Source: Micromonospora trifolii
Lineage (GTDB): Bacteria > Actinomycetota > Actinomycetes > Mycobacteriales > Micromonosporaceae
Direction of reading: 5' to 3'
Length of the DNA stretch: 64,000 nt
NCBI RefSeq assembly: GCF_022229005.1
Contig: NZ_JAKKFD010000019.1
Span: 101,908-165,907 of the forward strand
A program made the translations under genes and the position numbers. This document shows, piece by piece, positions 35,330 to 44,297 of the stretch (the first letter of the stretch is position 1; the number at the start of each line of letters is the position of its first letter). Under the pieces are notes generated by a model that was not told where the DNA came from, did no database searches, and was given only the letters and a program-made list of their open reading frames with translations.

Positions 35330-35589
35330 GAGCGGGCGTCCGCAGTCTCGTCGGCCTCGACCAGGCGGACGGTGAAGTCCTCGATGACCGGGTTGGCGAG
35401 CAGCTTGTCGGCAATCTCCCGAGCGCGGTCCAGGTCCGGTTCACCGGTGAACTCGATCTCGATCCGCCTGCCGATCCGAACCGAGGCGACGTCACCGACG
35501 CCGAGTCGGGGCAGCGCGTTTGCGACGGCCTGGCCCTGCGGATCAAGGATCTCGGGCTTGAGCATGACGTCGACGACGACGCGAGGCAC
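35326..35589 (-). CDS. purS: Phosphoribosylformylglycinamidine synthase, PurS subunit
   Basis: An 87-residue protein that bridges PurQ and Pur[20 protein letters not shown], then [17 protein letters not shown] is typical PurS. The GTG at 35589 has AGGAG 8 bp upstream. It is the first gene of the purS-purQ-purL unit. Confidence 0.95.
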   Translation of the reverse strand: MPRVVVDVMLKPEILDPQGQAVANALPRLGVGDVASVRIGRRIEIEFTGEPDLDRAREIADKLLANPVIEDFTVRLVEADETADARS

Positions 35590-35947
35590 TGGGCACTCCT
35601 GACTGTGTACGCAGTTGGGTGCCGACCCACAATGGGCGAGCGCAGCCAGCGTACCTGGCAGATATCGCCGCGGACGCACCGGCCGGGTGCAGTTCAGGCA
35701 GTGATCGACATTACTGACGCTCAGGCGGACCCGCCAGGCGCGACAGGTGGCCTCAGCAGGACATATACGGCGCGCCGGGTGGCCGAATCGTTACATTGGG
35801 CAACCTCGATCACTCCCTTGATAACGACAGCGCCGGGCCCTACTCTACATCGACGTAAGTCGATTTGGCCGCCTGCGGAAACCCCCGCCGCCCGGCCCCA
35901 TCCGCACCCGGCGACCCCGGGCCCGCCCCGTCCAAGGAGTCCACCCG
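35590..35947. promoter_or_regulatory. Divergent region between purS and secreted protease
   Basis: No gene is seen in these 358 bp, which must hold both promoters. ATCGAC (35849-35854) and GTCGAT (35859-35864) are inverted around GTAA, about 85 bp upstream of the protease, and could bind a regulator. The stretch 35790-35830 is AT-richer, as expected for promoters. Confidence 0.4.
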
Positions 35948-36628
35948 ATGCGCATCCGCCCCCTGCTCGCCGTACTCAGCACCGCGCTGGTCGGCGCCCT
36001 CGGCGTCACCTCCGCCGCGTCCGCCTCCCCGCCCAGCCCGAACATCATCGGTGGCGGCACCGTCTCGTCCGCCCCCTGGGCCGCCGCGGTGCTCAGCAAC
36101 GGCTCGTTCACCTGCTCCGGCAGCGTCATCGCCGCGCAGTGGGTGCTCACCGCCCGGCACTGCATCAACGGCACGATGTCGGTGCGGATCGGCAGCGTCA
36201 ACCGCACCTCGGGCGGGGTCACCCGCACCGTCAGCGCCACCTACACCCGCAGCGACCTGGCCCTGATGCGGCTCTCCACCAGCGTCAGCACCTCGACCGT
36301 GACCCTGGCGAACAGCAACCCACCGATCAACTCGACGAACTCGATCTACGGCTGGGGCATGACCTGCTACAGCGGCTGCTCGGCGTCCACCCAGCTGAAG
36401 ACCGCCACCGTCCGGGTGACCAGCAACAGCGTCACCGACGCGTACGGCGGCCAGGCGATCCGCAGCACCCGGATCAACGGCAACGCCTGGCGCGGTGACT
36501 CCGGCGGCCCGCAGTTCTACAACGGTCAGCAGGTCGGCGTCGCCTCCACCGCCGACGGGTCGAGCATCCAGAACTACGGCAGCGTTGCGTACAACCGGGC
36601 CTGGATCACCTCGGTGGCCGGTGTCTGA
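35948..36628 (+). CDS. Secreted trypsin-like serine protease (S1 family)
   Basis: A 226-residue chymotrypsin-fold protease. A signal peptide (1-27, ending near SAASA) precedes a short propeptide and the mature start IIGGG. The triad is visible: His in WVLTARHC, Asp in YTRSDLALMRL and Ser in RGDSGGPQF. Cysteines around 40/57 and in MTCYSGC probably form disulfides. It acts outside the cell. GGAG precedes the ATG. Confidence 0.94.
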   Translation: MRIRPLLAVLSTALVGALGVTSAASASPPSPNIIGGGTVSSAPWAAAVLSNGSFTCSGSVIAAQWVLTARHCINGTMSVRIGSVNRTSGGVTRTVSATYTRSDLALMRLSTSVSTSTVTLANSNPPINSTNSIYGWGMTCYSGCSASTQLKTATVRVTSNSVTDAYGGQAIRSTRINGNAWRGDSGGPQFYNGQQVGVASTADGSSIQNYGSVAYNRAWITSVAGV

Positions 36629-36642
36629 CGGTTAGCGCCCCG

Positions 36643-36692
36643 CGCGGCGCGGATGGTCGGCCACGTGCCGGCCGTCCGCGCCGCGTCGTTTT
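36643..36692 (+). terminator. Rho-independent terminator after protease gene
   Basis: Nineteen-bp arms (36643-36661 and 36667-36685, two G-T wobbles) with loop CACGT, followed by TCGTTTT. One of the best terminators in the window. Confidence 0.9.
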
Positions 36693-36757
36693 GCAGCATC
36701 CGATCAGGTGAACAATGCACACGATCGGGTCGCGCCACTCCTGACAGCATCGGAACC

Positions 36758-37216
36758 GTGCTGGTCGTGACGACAGAGCAACTGCCCGGTTACGAGATCC
36801 GCCAGATTCTCGGTGAGGTGGTGTCATCGATGGCCAGGACGCGCAACCCGTACCGCGAGGGTGTGAAGAACCTGCGCGGTGGCGCGTACGACCCGATGGC
36901 CCCGGACAACCTGACCCGGTGGCGCACCGACTCGGTGGCCCGCCTCGGCGAGGAGGCCCTACGGCTCGGCGCGAACGCGGTGATCGGCATGCGGTTCGAC
37001 AGCCGGGACTGCGGTGAGATGTGGATGGAGATCTGCGCGTACGGGACGGCAGTGGTCGCCGTACCCAAGATGCCCGAGGTCATGCCGGCCGACCAGCCGG
37101 CGGTCGCTGCCGAGACCGCGGAGGTCGCGGGCATCACGGAGGCGCCCGGCGGCATCGCCGAACCGGCCAGCGCACCCAACCTGAGAACCGCCGCCGAAAC
37201 CCCAACCGGCGAATAA
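36758..37216 (+). CDS. YbjQ/UPF0145 family protein
   Basis: A 152-residue protein. The first 105 residues (VVTTEQLPGYEIRQILGEVV, then ALRLGANAVIGMRFDS and EICAYGTAVVAV) match the YbjQ/UPF0145 family of predicted small-molecule or metal-binding proteins that assemble into rings. An Ala/Glu-rich disordered tail follows. The GTG at 36758 starts the domain directly; a longer in-frame reading from 36653 has no support and would run through the terminator. Confidence 0.87.
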   Translation: MLVVTTEQLPGYEIRQILGEVVSSMARTRNPYREGVKNLRGGAYDPMAPDNLTRWRTDSVARLGEEALRLGANAVIGMRFDSRDCGEMWMEICAYGTAVVAVPKMPEVMPADQPAVAAETAEVAGITEAPGGIAEPASAPNLRTAAETPTGE

Positions 37217-37234
37217 CCCGCGCCCCTGCCCCCT

Positions 37235-37293
37235 GTTGATCAAGAGATTTCGGTCATCAGGGAGATCGAAAATGACGCAAACCTCTTGATCAC
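37235..37293. repeat. Dispersed palindromic element family 2, copy A
   Basis: TTGATCAAGAG and CTCTTGATCA are the outer arms; GTCAT/ATGAC extends the stem inside. Related elements with the pattern TGATCATGAGGTTG and its complement lie at 59968-60028 and 61022-61080. It is placed between convergent genes. Confidence 0.75.
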
Positions 37294-37312
37294 CCGGGAG
37301 AGGGGGGTGGGT

Positions 37313-38746
37313 TTAGAGGATGGGGGGTGGGCTGTAGGTGGCGGCCTCCGGGTGAGCTGTGACCACTCTGGTGATGCGGCTCGTGACCGCTGCCACCTGG
37401 GCCTGGGCGGCGCCTACGAAGGCGTTGCGGTCCGCGACCAGGGTGTCGATGTCGGCGCGGGACAGGCCGAGCCGGCCGTCCGCCGCCAGGCGGTCGAAGA
37501 GGTCGTTCTCCGGTGAGCCCTTCTCGCGCATCGCCAGGGCCACCGCCACCGCGTGCTCCTTGATCACCTCGTGGGCGACCTCCCGGCCGACGCCCCGCCG
37601 GACCGCCGCTACCAGGATCTTCGTGGTGGCCAGGAACGGGAGGAAGCGCTCCAGCTCCCGGTTGATCACCGCCGGGTACGAGCCGAACTCGTCAAGCACT
37701 GTGAGGAACGTCTGGAACAGCCCGTCGGCGGCGAAGAACGCGTCCGGCAGCGCCACCCGGCGGACCACCGAGCAGGACACGTCCCCCTCGTTCCACTGGT
37801 CACCGGCCAGCTCGCCGACCATCGACAGGTAACCCCGGATGATCACAGCGAAGCCGTTCACCCGCTCCGAGGAGCGGGTGTTCATCTTGTGCGGCATCGC
37901 GCTGGAGCCGACCTGACCCGGCTTGAAGCCCTCGGTCGCCAACTCCTGGCCGACCATCAACCGGATCGTGGTGGCCAGCGACGACGGCGCGGCGGCGGTC
38001 TGGGCCAGCGCGGCCAGCACGTCGAAGTCGAGCGAGCGCGGGTAGACCTGCCCGACGCTGTCCAGCACCCGGGAGAAGCCCAGGTGCTCGGCGACCCGCC
38101 GCTCCAGCTCGGCCACCTTGTCGGCGTCGCCGTCGAAGAGGTCGAGCTGGTCGGCGGCCGTGCCGACCGGTCCCTTGATCCCCCGCAGCGGGTAGCGGGC
38201 GATCAACTCCTCCAGCCGCTCGTACGCGATCAGCAACTCCTCAGCCGCCGACGCGAAGCGCTTGCCCAGCGTGGTGGCCTGCGCCGCCACGTTGTGCGAA
38301 CGGCCGGTCATGACCAGCTCGGAGTGCTCGTGGGCCAGCCAGGCCAACCGGGCGAGGGTGGCCACCACCCGGTCGCGGATCAGCTCCAGCGAGGCGCGCA
38401 CCTGGAGCTGCTCGATGTTCTCGGTGAGGTCCCGGGAGGTCATCCCCTTGTGCACGTGCTCGTGCCCGGCGAGCGCGCTGAACTCCTCGATCCGGGCCTT
38501 CACGTCGTGCCGGGTGACCCGCTCCCGCTCGGCGATCGAGGCGAGGTCGACCTGGTCGAGCACCCGCTCGTACGCCTCGACCACGCCGTCCGGCACCGGC
38601 ACGCCCAGGTCGCGCTGAGCGCGGAGAACGGCGAGCCAGAGCCGCCGCTCCATCCGGACCTTCTCCTCGGGAGACCAGAGGGCGACCAGTTCGGGCGAGG
38701 CGTACCGGTTGGCCAGCACGTTGGGGATCGTCGTCACGTACCTCAT
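37313..38746 (-). CDS. purB: Adenylosuccinate lyase
   Basis: A 477-residue fumarase/aspartase superfamily enzyme that releases fumarate from SAICAR and adenylosuccinate. The signature loop is GSSAMPHKMNTRSSE; GMTSRDLTEN and MTGRSHNVAAQATTLG carry the other active-site parts. The ATG at 38746 is used; GTG 38737 is possible. It stands apart from the main pur operons. Confidence 0.96.
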   Translation of the reverse strand: MRYVTTIPNVLANRYASPELVALWSPEEKVRMERRLWLAVLRAQRDLGVPVPDGVVEAYERVLDQVDLASIAERERVTRHDVKARIEEFSALAGHEHVHKGMTSRDLTENIEQLQVRASLELIRDRVVATLARLAWLAHEHSELVMTGRSHNVAAQATTLGKRFASAAEELLIAYERLEELIARYPLRGIKGPVGTAADQLDLFDGDADKVAELERRVAEHLGFSRVLDSVGQVYPRSLDFDVLAALAQTAAAPSSLATTIRLMVGQELATEGFKPGQVGSSAMPHKMNTRSSERVNGFAVIIRGYLSMVGELAGDQWNEGDVSCSVVRRVALPDAFFAADGLFQTFLTVLDEFGSYPAVINRELERFLPFLATTKILVAAVRRGVGREVAHEVIKEHAVAVALAMREKGSPENDLFDRLAADGRLGLSRADIDTLVADRNAFVGAAQAQVAAVTSRITRVVTAHPEAATYSPPPIL

Positions 38747-38808
38747 TGTCCCGCACCCGCTGGTCGACACCGGGACCGGGCCGGGTCGACCAGCGGAACC
38801 TCAGGCCG

Positions 38809-41205
38809 TCAGGGGCGGTTCAGCTCGTAGACGGTGACCGAGCCGGCCACCAGCCGGACCTGGGCCAGCGCCGCCAGCTCCGCCGACATCGCACCCGCCC
38901 TGGTGTCGGCGAACAGCCACCTGACCCCGTGCTCCGTGCGGAGCCGATCCAGGTCGGCCTGGGTCGGCGCGCTGAACACCCCGTCGTTCAGTGCCAACAG
39001 CGCCGGGTCGGGGAAGCTCTGTCGGGCGTACCCGAGGTTCTCGACGCCGTGCGCGGCGACGACCGCGTCGGTGTAGCCCCAGCTCTCCACCACAGTGCGG
39101 TGCCCACCCAGGCCGGTCACCCAGAACGCACGGGCGTCGCAGTGCGGGGTGGTGCGCACCGGCCGGCAGTGCACGTTTGTGGCGACCACGTCGTCGGCGG
39201 CGGCGTTGTCGTCAAGCCACAGCGCGGCGCGCATCTCGTCGGCGGTCAGCGCGTACGGCTGCGGCCCGGTCGCCGGCACCGGCTCGGTCAGCACCGAGCG
39301 GACGGTCCCGCCCACGACGACGGCGGCGCTGGCACCGAGCATCGCCGCGGTGACCCCGGCCAGGGCGATCGTCGCCGCCCGCCGACGGCCTCCCGAGCCC
39401 GCCGCCGAAGCCGCCGGCACCGGGACGCGGCGCCGCCACAGGGCGGCCACCCCGACGGCGAGCGCGGCGGCCACCGCCACGAACAGCACGTACCGGGCGG
39501 CCGAGAGACCCAGCACCCGCAGCCACCCCTCGACCGTCGAGGTGGTGGGGGTGCCGGGACGGCTGATCCTCGGCACGGCGAGGCCCACCACAGTGCCGGC
39601 CGTGGCGAGCCCCGCCAGCGCGCCGGCCACGGCCGGCACCACCAGCGCCGGCCAGGGCGCTCGGGCCTGGGCGAGGGACCAGGTGGTCAGCACGACGCCG
39701 ACCGGGATGACGCCCATCCAGAAGTAGATCTGACTGATCGACGGGTGCTGGAACACCCAGGTGGTGGCCGCGCCGGCCAGGACCGTGCCGGCGAGCAGCC
39801 AGACGGCCGGGTCGGCCCGGTGCCCACCGTCGACGAGCAGGCTCATGCCCACCCACCGGGGCGTCTGACCGAGCACCCACCAGGCGACAACGGCGAACGC
39901 CAGCAGCCACCCGACGAGGCCACCGTCGTTGATGCCCGGTGGCAGCGGAGCGCTCGGCCAGATTCCGTCACCGGTTCCGAGGGTCTCCGAGTACGGGGCG
40001 ATGAAGTGCAGCAACGCCAACGCCTGCACGCGCAGCGTGGAGGCCCCACCACCGGCGAACAACCGGAAGCCGAGCGCCATCGCCGCCACGAGGCAGACCA
40101 GCGCCAGCAGGGCCGGTCGCGGAGCCTGCCGCTTCCGCCACCAGAACACGACGGCGGTGAGACCCAGGCCGGCGATCACCGGCGGCAACGCACTGGACTT
40201 CGCCCCCGCACAGACCAGCCCGAGCGCCGGAACCAGCGGCCAGGCCCGACCGAGGGAACGCCCCCGGACCACGTCGACGATGAGCCCGGCGAGCAGCAGC
40301 AACGGCACCAGCACGTACGTCTGGGAGGGGCTGCCGTACGACAGCGGCATCTCGCCGGTCGCCCCCACCGGAGAACCGAGCGTGACCCCCGCTCCGATGA
40401 AGGCGGCGAGGGCTGCCACCGGACCGGCCCAGACGGCCCCACTCAGGTCGCGGGCGAGCCCGGCCGCGAGCAGCACCGCGGTACCGATCACGGGCACCAG
40501 CCAGAGCCGCAGCAGCACCACTGCCGGCGGAACTCCGGTGATCATGCTGCCGCTGGCGATGTGCGCGTCGGACAGGTAGTGATAGCGCAGGGCCTCCCCG
40601 GCGACGTGCGGCAACTCGAACGGCATCGCCCGGGTCAGCTCCTGCACCAGACCCAGGTGGTAGAGCACGTCCTGGTAGTAACCGCCGTACACGGGAGGCA
40701 GCGGGACCATCCGCCACTGGGTGTATCCCCAGGCGAGCACCACCAGCAGCGCAGCGCCCATCCCCCAGTGCCAGGCCAGTGGCAGCGGACGGCGCTCGCC
40801 TACCCGCCAGTGCCGGCGCAGCCCGGGGACGGCCACGAACGCGACGAGAACGGGCAACGGCCACCACCGCAGCACTGACTGCTGACCGGTCGCGGCGGCC
40901 AACGCCCAGGCGATGATCTCCAGCAGCAGACCGGTGGCCGCGCCGTAGCCGAGATCCTCCGGGAGGTTGCCCCGGCTGCCGCGCAGCGCGCGGTGCACCA
41001 GGGTCCCGGGGAGCACCAACGCGAGGACCCAGTACGCCGAGAACCGCGCGAGGTCCGGGGTGGGCACGCTGCCGCGGGACCAGACCACGAGCAGCGCGGC
41101 GATCACGAGCACCCACGGGAGCGTGCTGAGGACCGGCACGAGAGCGTTCCGGCGCGACGTCGGGGCCGGAGCGTCGATCCGCTCGGCCAACAGGGTGTCA
41201 GCCAC
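38809..41205 (-). CDS. Large polytopic membrane protein, GT-C-like
   Basis: A 798-residue integral membrane protein with roughly a dozen or more hydrophobic helices, a periplasmic-type loop GGYYQDVLYHLGLVQELTRA and RYHYLSDAHIASGSMITG, and a C-terminal soluble domain of about 180 residues (ADEMRAALWLDDNAAADDVV). This layout recalls GT-C fold glycosyltransferases that use polyprenyl-phosphate sugars. It overlaps the end of the GT2 gene by 8 bp (GTG 41205), and DPM1-like GT2 enzymes make exactly such sugar donors. I infer a donor-synthesis plus transfer pair for envelope glycan or protein glycosylation. Confidence 0.75.
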   Translation of the reverse strand: MADTLLAERIDAPAPTSRRNALVPVLSTLPWVLVIAALLVVWSRGSVPTPDLARFSAYWVLALVLPGTLVHRALRGSRGNLPEDLGYGAATGLLLEIIAWALAAATGQQSVLRWWPLPVLVAFVAVPGLRRHWRVGERRPLPLAWHWGMGAALLVVLAWGYTQWRMVPLPPVYGGYYQDVLYHLGLVQELTRAMPFELPHVAGEALRYHYLSDAHIASGSMITGVPPAVVLLRLWLVPVIGTAVLLAAGLARDLSGAVWAGPVAALAAFIGAGVTLGSPVGATGEMPLSYGSPSQTYVLVPLLLLAGLIVDVVRGRSLGRAWPLVPALGLVCAGAKSSALPPVIAGLGLTAVVFWWRKRQAPRPALLALVCLVAAMALGFRLFAGGGASTLRVQALALLHFIAPYSETLGTGDGIWPSAPLPPGINDGGLVGWLLAFAVVAWWVLGQTPRWVGMSLLVDGGHRADPAVWLLAGTVLAGAATTWVFQHPSISQIYFWMGVIPVGVVLTTWSLAQARAPWPALVVPAVAGALAGLATAGTVVGLAVPRISRPGTPTTSTVEGWLRVLGLSAARYVLFVAVAAALAVGVAALWRRRVPVPAASAAGSGGRRRAATIALAGVTAAMLGASAAVVVGGTVRSVLTEPVPATGPQPYALTADEMRAALWLDDNAAADDVVATNVHCRPVRTTPHCDARAFWVTGLGGHRTVVESWGYTDAVVAAHGVENLGYARQSFPDPALLALNDGVFSAPTQADLDRLRTEHGVRWLFADTRAGAMSAELAALAQVRLVAGSVTVYELNRP

Positions 41206-42229
41206 GGATGCCGACCACCGAATCGAAGCTCGGCGTACGGGAGAGGTCATCGCCGCGGGTGACCGGCTCCGCGCCCGGGGCCTCGTCCCGGGAGTCGAAC
41301 CCGATGTGGAACGCGGGCCGGTTCTGCACTGTGGCGTAGATCCGGCCGACGTACTCGCCCAGCAGGCCGAGGCAGACCAGCTGCACCCCACTGAGCAGCA
41401 GTACCGCGACGAACATCGAGGTCCAGCCGGGGATGGTGGTGCCCGAGACGTGGGCGGCCATGCCGAACACGATCAGCGCGAGGCAGAGCAGGAAGCTCGA
41501 CATCCCCAGCCAGGTGGCCAGGCGCAGTGGCGAGGCGGAGAAGTTCGCAGTGCTCTCCCAGGCCAGGGCCACCATCCGGCGCAGCGGGTACTTCGTCTCG
41601 CCGGCGGCGCGGGCCTCGCGGTCGTAGCGCACCTCGGCGCTGGGGAACCCGAGTGACGGCACCAGCAGCCGGTAGACAGGGGAGCGTTCGGGCAACCGGC
41701 GCAGGACCTCGATCACGTCCCGGCTGAGCAACCGGAAGTCGCCGGCCTGCGCGGGCAGGTCGACGCCGACGAGCCGGCGCATCGCCCAGTAGTAGCCACG
41801 GGCGCTGTTGCGCTTGAAGACCGTGTCGGTGCTGCGGTCGGCGCGAACGCCGTAGACGACATCGACCCCGTCCTCGCGGGCCACGCGGAGCATCTCGGCG
41901 ATGGTCTCCGGCGGATCCTGGAGATCGGCGTCCAGGCTGACCACCCACTGGCCGACGGCCCGGTGCAGGCCGGCTGTCAACGCCGCCTGGTGGCCGCTGT
42001 TGCGCCGCAGCCGGAGCACCCGCAGTTGCGGCCAGTCCCGGCCGTGGTCGAAGAGCACCGACACTGTGTCGTCCCGGCTGCCGTCGTCGACGGCGACCAC
42101 CTCGTAGTCGACGCCGAGCGCGTCGAGCACCGGCCGCAGCCGGGCGACGAGTGCCGGAATGACAGCTGTCTCATTGAACATCGGGATGACCACCGACAGG
42201 GTGGTCGTCCGTGGAACGACGGACTCCAT
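41198..42229 (-). CDS. Glycosyltransferase family 2, DPM1/GtrB-like
   Basis: A 343-residue GT-A enzyme anchored by two C-terminal helices (GMSSFLLCLALIVFGMAA and FVAVLLLSGVQLVCLGLLGE). The catalytic part starts LSVVIPMFNETAVIPALV, with DDGSRD, the metal motif SLDADLQDPPE and the acceptor loop FKRNSARGYYWAMRRLVG. It resembles polyprenyl-phosphate mannose or glucose synthases. It is co-translated with the downstream GT-C-like protein. Confidence 0.92.
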   Translation of the reverse strand: MESVVPRTTTLSVVIPMFNETAVIPALVARLRPVLDALGVDYEVVAVDDGSRDDTVSVLFDHGRDWPQLRVLRLRRNSGHQAALTAGLHRAVGQWVVSLDADLQDPPETIAEMLRVAREDGVDVVYGVRADRSTDTVFKRNSARGYYWAMRRLVGVDLPAQAGDFRLLSRDVIEVLRRLPERSPVYRLLVPSLGFPSAEVRYDREARAAGETKYPLRRMVALAWESTANFSASPLRLATWLGMSSFLLCLALIVFGMAAHVSGTTIPGWTSMFVAVLLLSGVQLVCLGLLGEYVGRIYATVQNRPAFHIGFDSRDEAPGAEPVTRGDDLSRTPSFDSVVGIRG

Positions 42230-42386
42230 GGTGATACGGCCCCGTTCCGCACGCAGGAGTGATCGAAACGCGCCAGAGGCGCGGCAACGATCACGTTCGC
42301 GTGGTAAACCCTCTGCCAGCGGGACAACTCCTGAACGGCCCGTTAACGCCTGCTGGCGGTCACCCCGGTAAGGGACGATCTCGTAT

Positions 42387-42410
42387 TCAGCGCTCCAGGA
42401 TGGCTGTCAC
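42387..42410. repeat. Orphan copy of thiolase 3' end (24-bp direct repeat, left copy)
   Basis: These 24 bp are identical to 42950-42973, the last codons and stop of the thiolase gene. The two copies are 563 bp apart in the same orientation and flank a segment with gene remnants. This is the pattern left by site-specific integration or by a recombination duplication. Confidence 0.85.
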
Positions 42411-42420
42411 GCTGTGCCGG

Positions 42421-42603
42421 CTATCCACTCCCAGGCCGGACCTGCTGGTGGTAATTCAGCTCGTGCAGGTGACCGCCCTTGATCAGGACTGACACCTCGA
42501 CCGGCTGCCCGTGCACCGAGCGAACCACCCGAAACTGGCGGATCACCGGCACCTGTGGTGGCAACGACAGGAGTTCCAGCTCTTGGGTGGTCGGCATGCG
42601 GAC
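42421..42603 (-). pseudogene. Remnant of a GntR-family regulator (UTRA domain end)
   Basis: The minus strand encodes about 60 residues (VRMPTTQELELLSLPPQVPV, then IRQFRVVRSVHGQPVEVSVL and KGGHLHELNYHQ) that look like the C-terminal end of a GntR effector-binding domain. The DNA-binding half is missing; upstream of it the other strand carries a zinc-ribbon-like frame instead. An ATG at 42597 could give a 58-residue peptide, but a deletion remnant is more likely. Confidence 0.6.
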
Positions 42604-42848
42604 GGACAGTCGGTCGCTGCGCCGGCTGTGGACAGGAGTGGCCGTGCCCAGACCGTCGGCGCCGGCTGCTCATCGAGTACGCGGACGACCGGCTTTCGCT
42701 GGCGTTCTACCTGGGCCTGCGCCTGGCGGACGCGGCAGCCGACCTGCCTGGCCTCCCCGCCGACAGCCTGCACGCCCGCTTCCTCGGCTGGGCCCGGTTC
42801 CGCCCATCGCGATCGGTCCCGGGTGGACATCAACACCGTGGCGTATAA
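42555..42848 (+). CDS. Small zinc-ribbon-like hypothetical protein, possibly truncated
   Basis: Up to 97 residues with a CAGCGQEWPCPDRRRRLLIE motif that could bind zinc, followed by helices (DDRLSLAFYLGLRLADAAAD, then LHARFLGWAR). Proteins of this type are, as I recall, frequent in Micromonospora next to GntR regulators, which fits the remnant on the other strand. The N-terminal 20 residues look unnatural, so the real start is uncertain and the gene may have lost its 5' end. Confidence 0.5.
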   Translation: MVATTGVPALGWSACGRTVGRCAGCGQEWPCPDRRRRLLIEYADDRLSLAFYLGLRLADAAADLPGLPADSLHARFLGWARFRPSRSVPGGHQHRGV

Positions 42849-42857
42849 CGCCCTCGC

Positions 42858-42926
42858 CGATCTTGCAGTTTCGGTAGTCGATAAGCACGACATGCCCCCT
42901 ATGCCGCGACAGAAAGTGCAAGATCG
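42858..42926. repeat. Dispersed 69-bp palindromic element, copy 2
   Basis: Same length and same outer arms as 31063-31131, with a related core (ATGCCCC near the middle in both). It lies inside the segment flanked by the 24-bp direct repeats. Confidence 0.8.
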
Positions 42927-42949
42927 CGGAGGAGTGTGGGCCCGCTGTG

Positions 42950-44242
42950 TCAGCGCTCCAGGATGGCTGTCACACCCTGGCCGCCCGCCGCGCAGATGGA
43001 AATCAGCCCGCGCCCGCTGCCCCGCTCGGCGAGCAGCTTGGCCAGGGTGGCCACGATCCGCCCGCCGGTGGCGGCGAACGGATGCCCGGCGGCCAGCGAC
43101 GAGCCGTTGACGTTGAGCCGGTCGGTGTCGATCGCGCCCAGCGGCGCGTCCAGGCCGAGCCGGTCCTTGGCGAACTCGGGCGACTCCCAGGCGGCGAGGG
43201 TGGCCAGCACCTGCGACGCGAACGCCTCATGGATCTCGTAGTAGTCGAAGTCCTGCAACGTCAGCCCGGCACGGGCCAGCATCCGGGGCACCGCGTACGC
43301 GGGTGCCATCAGCAGCCCCTCGTCGCCGTGCACGAAGTCCACCGCCGCCGTCTCCGACCAGCTGAACCAGGCCAGCACGGGCAGGTGGTGCGCCGCCGCC
43401 CACTCCTCGCTGGCCAGCAGCACAGTGGACGCGCCGTCGGTCAGGGGTGACGAGTTGCCGGCCGTCATGGTGGCCTGCTCGGCGTCCGGGCCGCGGTTGC
43501 CGAAGACCGGCTTCAGCGAGGCGAGCTTCTCCAGGCTGCTGTCCGGGCGGAGGTTCTGATCCCGGGTGAGCCCCAGGTACGGCGTCATCAGGTCGTCGAA
43601 GAAACCCCTGTCGTACGCGGCGGCGAGTCGCTGGTGTGAGCGCAGCGCCAGCTCGTCCTGGGATCGCCTGTCGATCTGCCAGCGCAGGGCGGTGCGGGCG
43701 GCGTGGTCGCCCATGGACAGGCCGGTACGCGGCTCGGCGTTGCGCGGGATCTCCGGCTTGAACGGCTGGAGCGGGCGCAGCTTCGCCGCGATCTTGAGCC
43801 GTTCGCCCAGCGTGCGGGCCGAGTTGAGCTTGAGCAGCGTGCGGCGCATCTCCTCGTTGACGGCGAGCGGGGCGTCGGAGGTGGTGTCGACACCACCGGC
43901 GATGCCCACGTCGAGCTGACCGAGGGCGATCTTGTTGGCGACCAGGATGGCCGCCTCCAGGCCGGTGCCGCAGGCCTGCTGGATGTCGTACGCCGGGGTG
44001 TGCGGATCGAGCCGGGAGCCGAGGACCACCTCGCGGGTGAGGTTGAAGTCGCGGGAGTGCTTGAGCACCGCCCCGGTGACCACTTCGCCGATGCGCTGCC
44101 CGGCCAGCCCGTAGCGGGCGATCAGGCCGTCGAGCGCCGCGCCGAGCAGGTCGGCGTTCGACGCGTCCGCGTAGCGGGAGTTGGAACGGGCGAAGGGGAT
44201 GCGGTTGCCCCCGATGACCGCGACCCGCCGGGTGCTCTGCAC
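42950..44242 (-). CDS. Acetyl-CoA C-acyltransferase (thiolase)
   Basis: A 430-residue thiolase of the FadI-like type. The nucleophilic cysteine is in YDIQQACGTGLEAAI, the histidine in EIHEAFASQVL and the second cysteine in ISICAAGGQGVTAI, with NGSSLAAGHPFAATGGR. It would cleave 3-ketoacyl-CoA or condense acetyl-CoA units. The GTG at 44242 is chosen because GAGGAGG lies 6 bp upstream. It is divergent from the FabG4-like reductase, which suits a shared pathway. Confidence 0.93.
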   Translation of the reverse strand: MQSTRRVAVIGGNRIPFARSNSRYADASNADLLGAALDGLIARYGLAGQRIGEVVTGAVLKHSRDFNLTREVVLGSRLDPHTPAYDIQQACGTGLEAAILVANKIALGQLDVGIAGGVDTTSDAPLAVNEEMRRTLLKLNSARTLGERLKIAAKLRPLQPFKPEIPRNAEPRTGLSMGDHAARTALRWQIDRRSQDELALRSHQRLAAAYDRGFFDDLMTPYLGLTRDQNLRPDSSLEKLASLKPVFGNRGPDAEQATMTAGNSSPLTDGASTVLLASEEWAAAHHLPVLAWFSWSETAAVDFVHGDEGLLMAPAYAVPRMLARAGLTLQDFDYYEIHEAFASQVLATLAAWESPEFAKDRLGLDAPLGAIDTDRLNVNGSSLAAGHPFAATGGRIVATLAKLLAERGSGRGLISICAAGGQGVTAILER

Positions 44243-44297
44243 GATCCGCCTCCTCGACATGTGTTGCTCGAACCCTACTCGCCAGTAGGCTACGCCC

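Noticed and set aside
36653..36757. N-terminal extension of the YbjQ-like protein from an ATG at 36653
   Set aside because: This stretch is mostly the terminator hairpin of the protease gene and its translation looks non-protein-like; the GTG at 36758 fits the domain.
42511..43110. Plus-strand frame running from the remnant segment into the thiolase gene
   Set aside because: It reads antisense through the thiolase end and through a palindromic element; no supporting motif.
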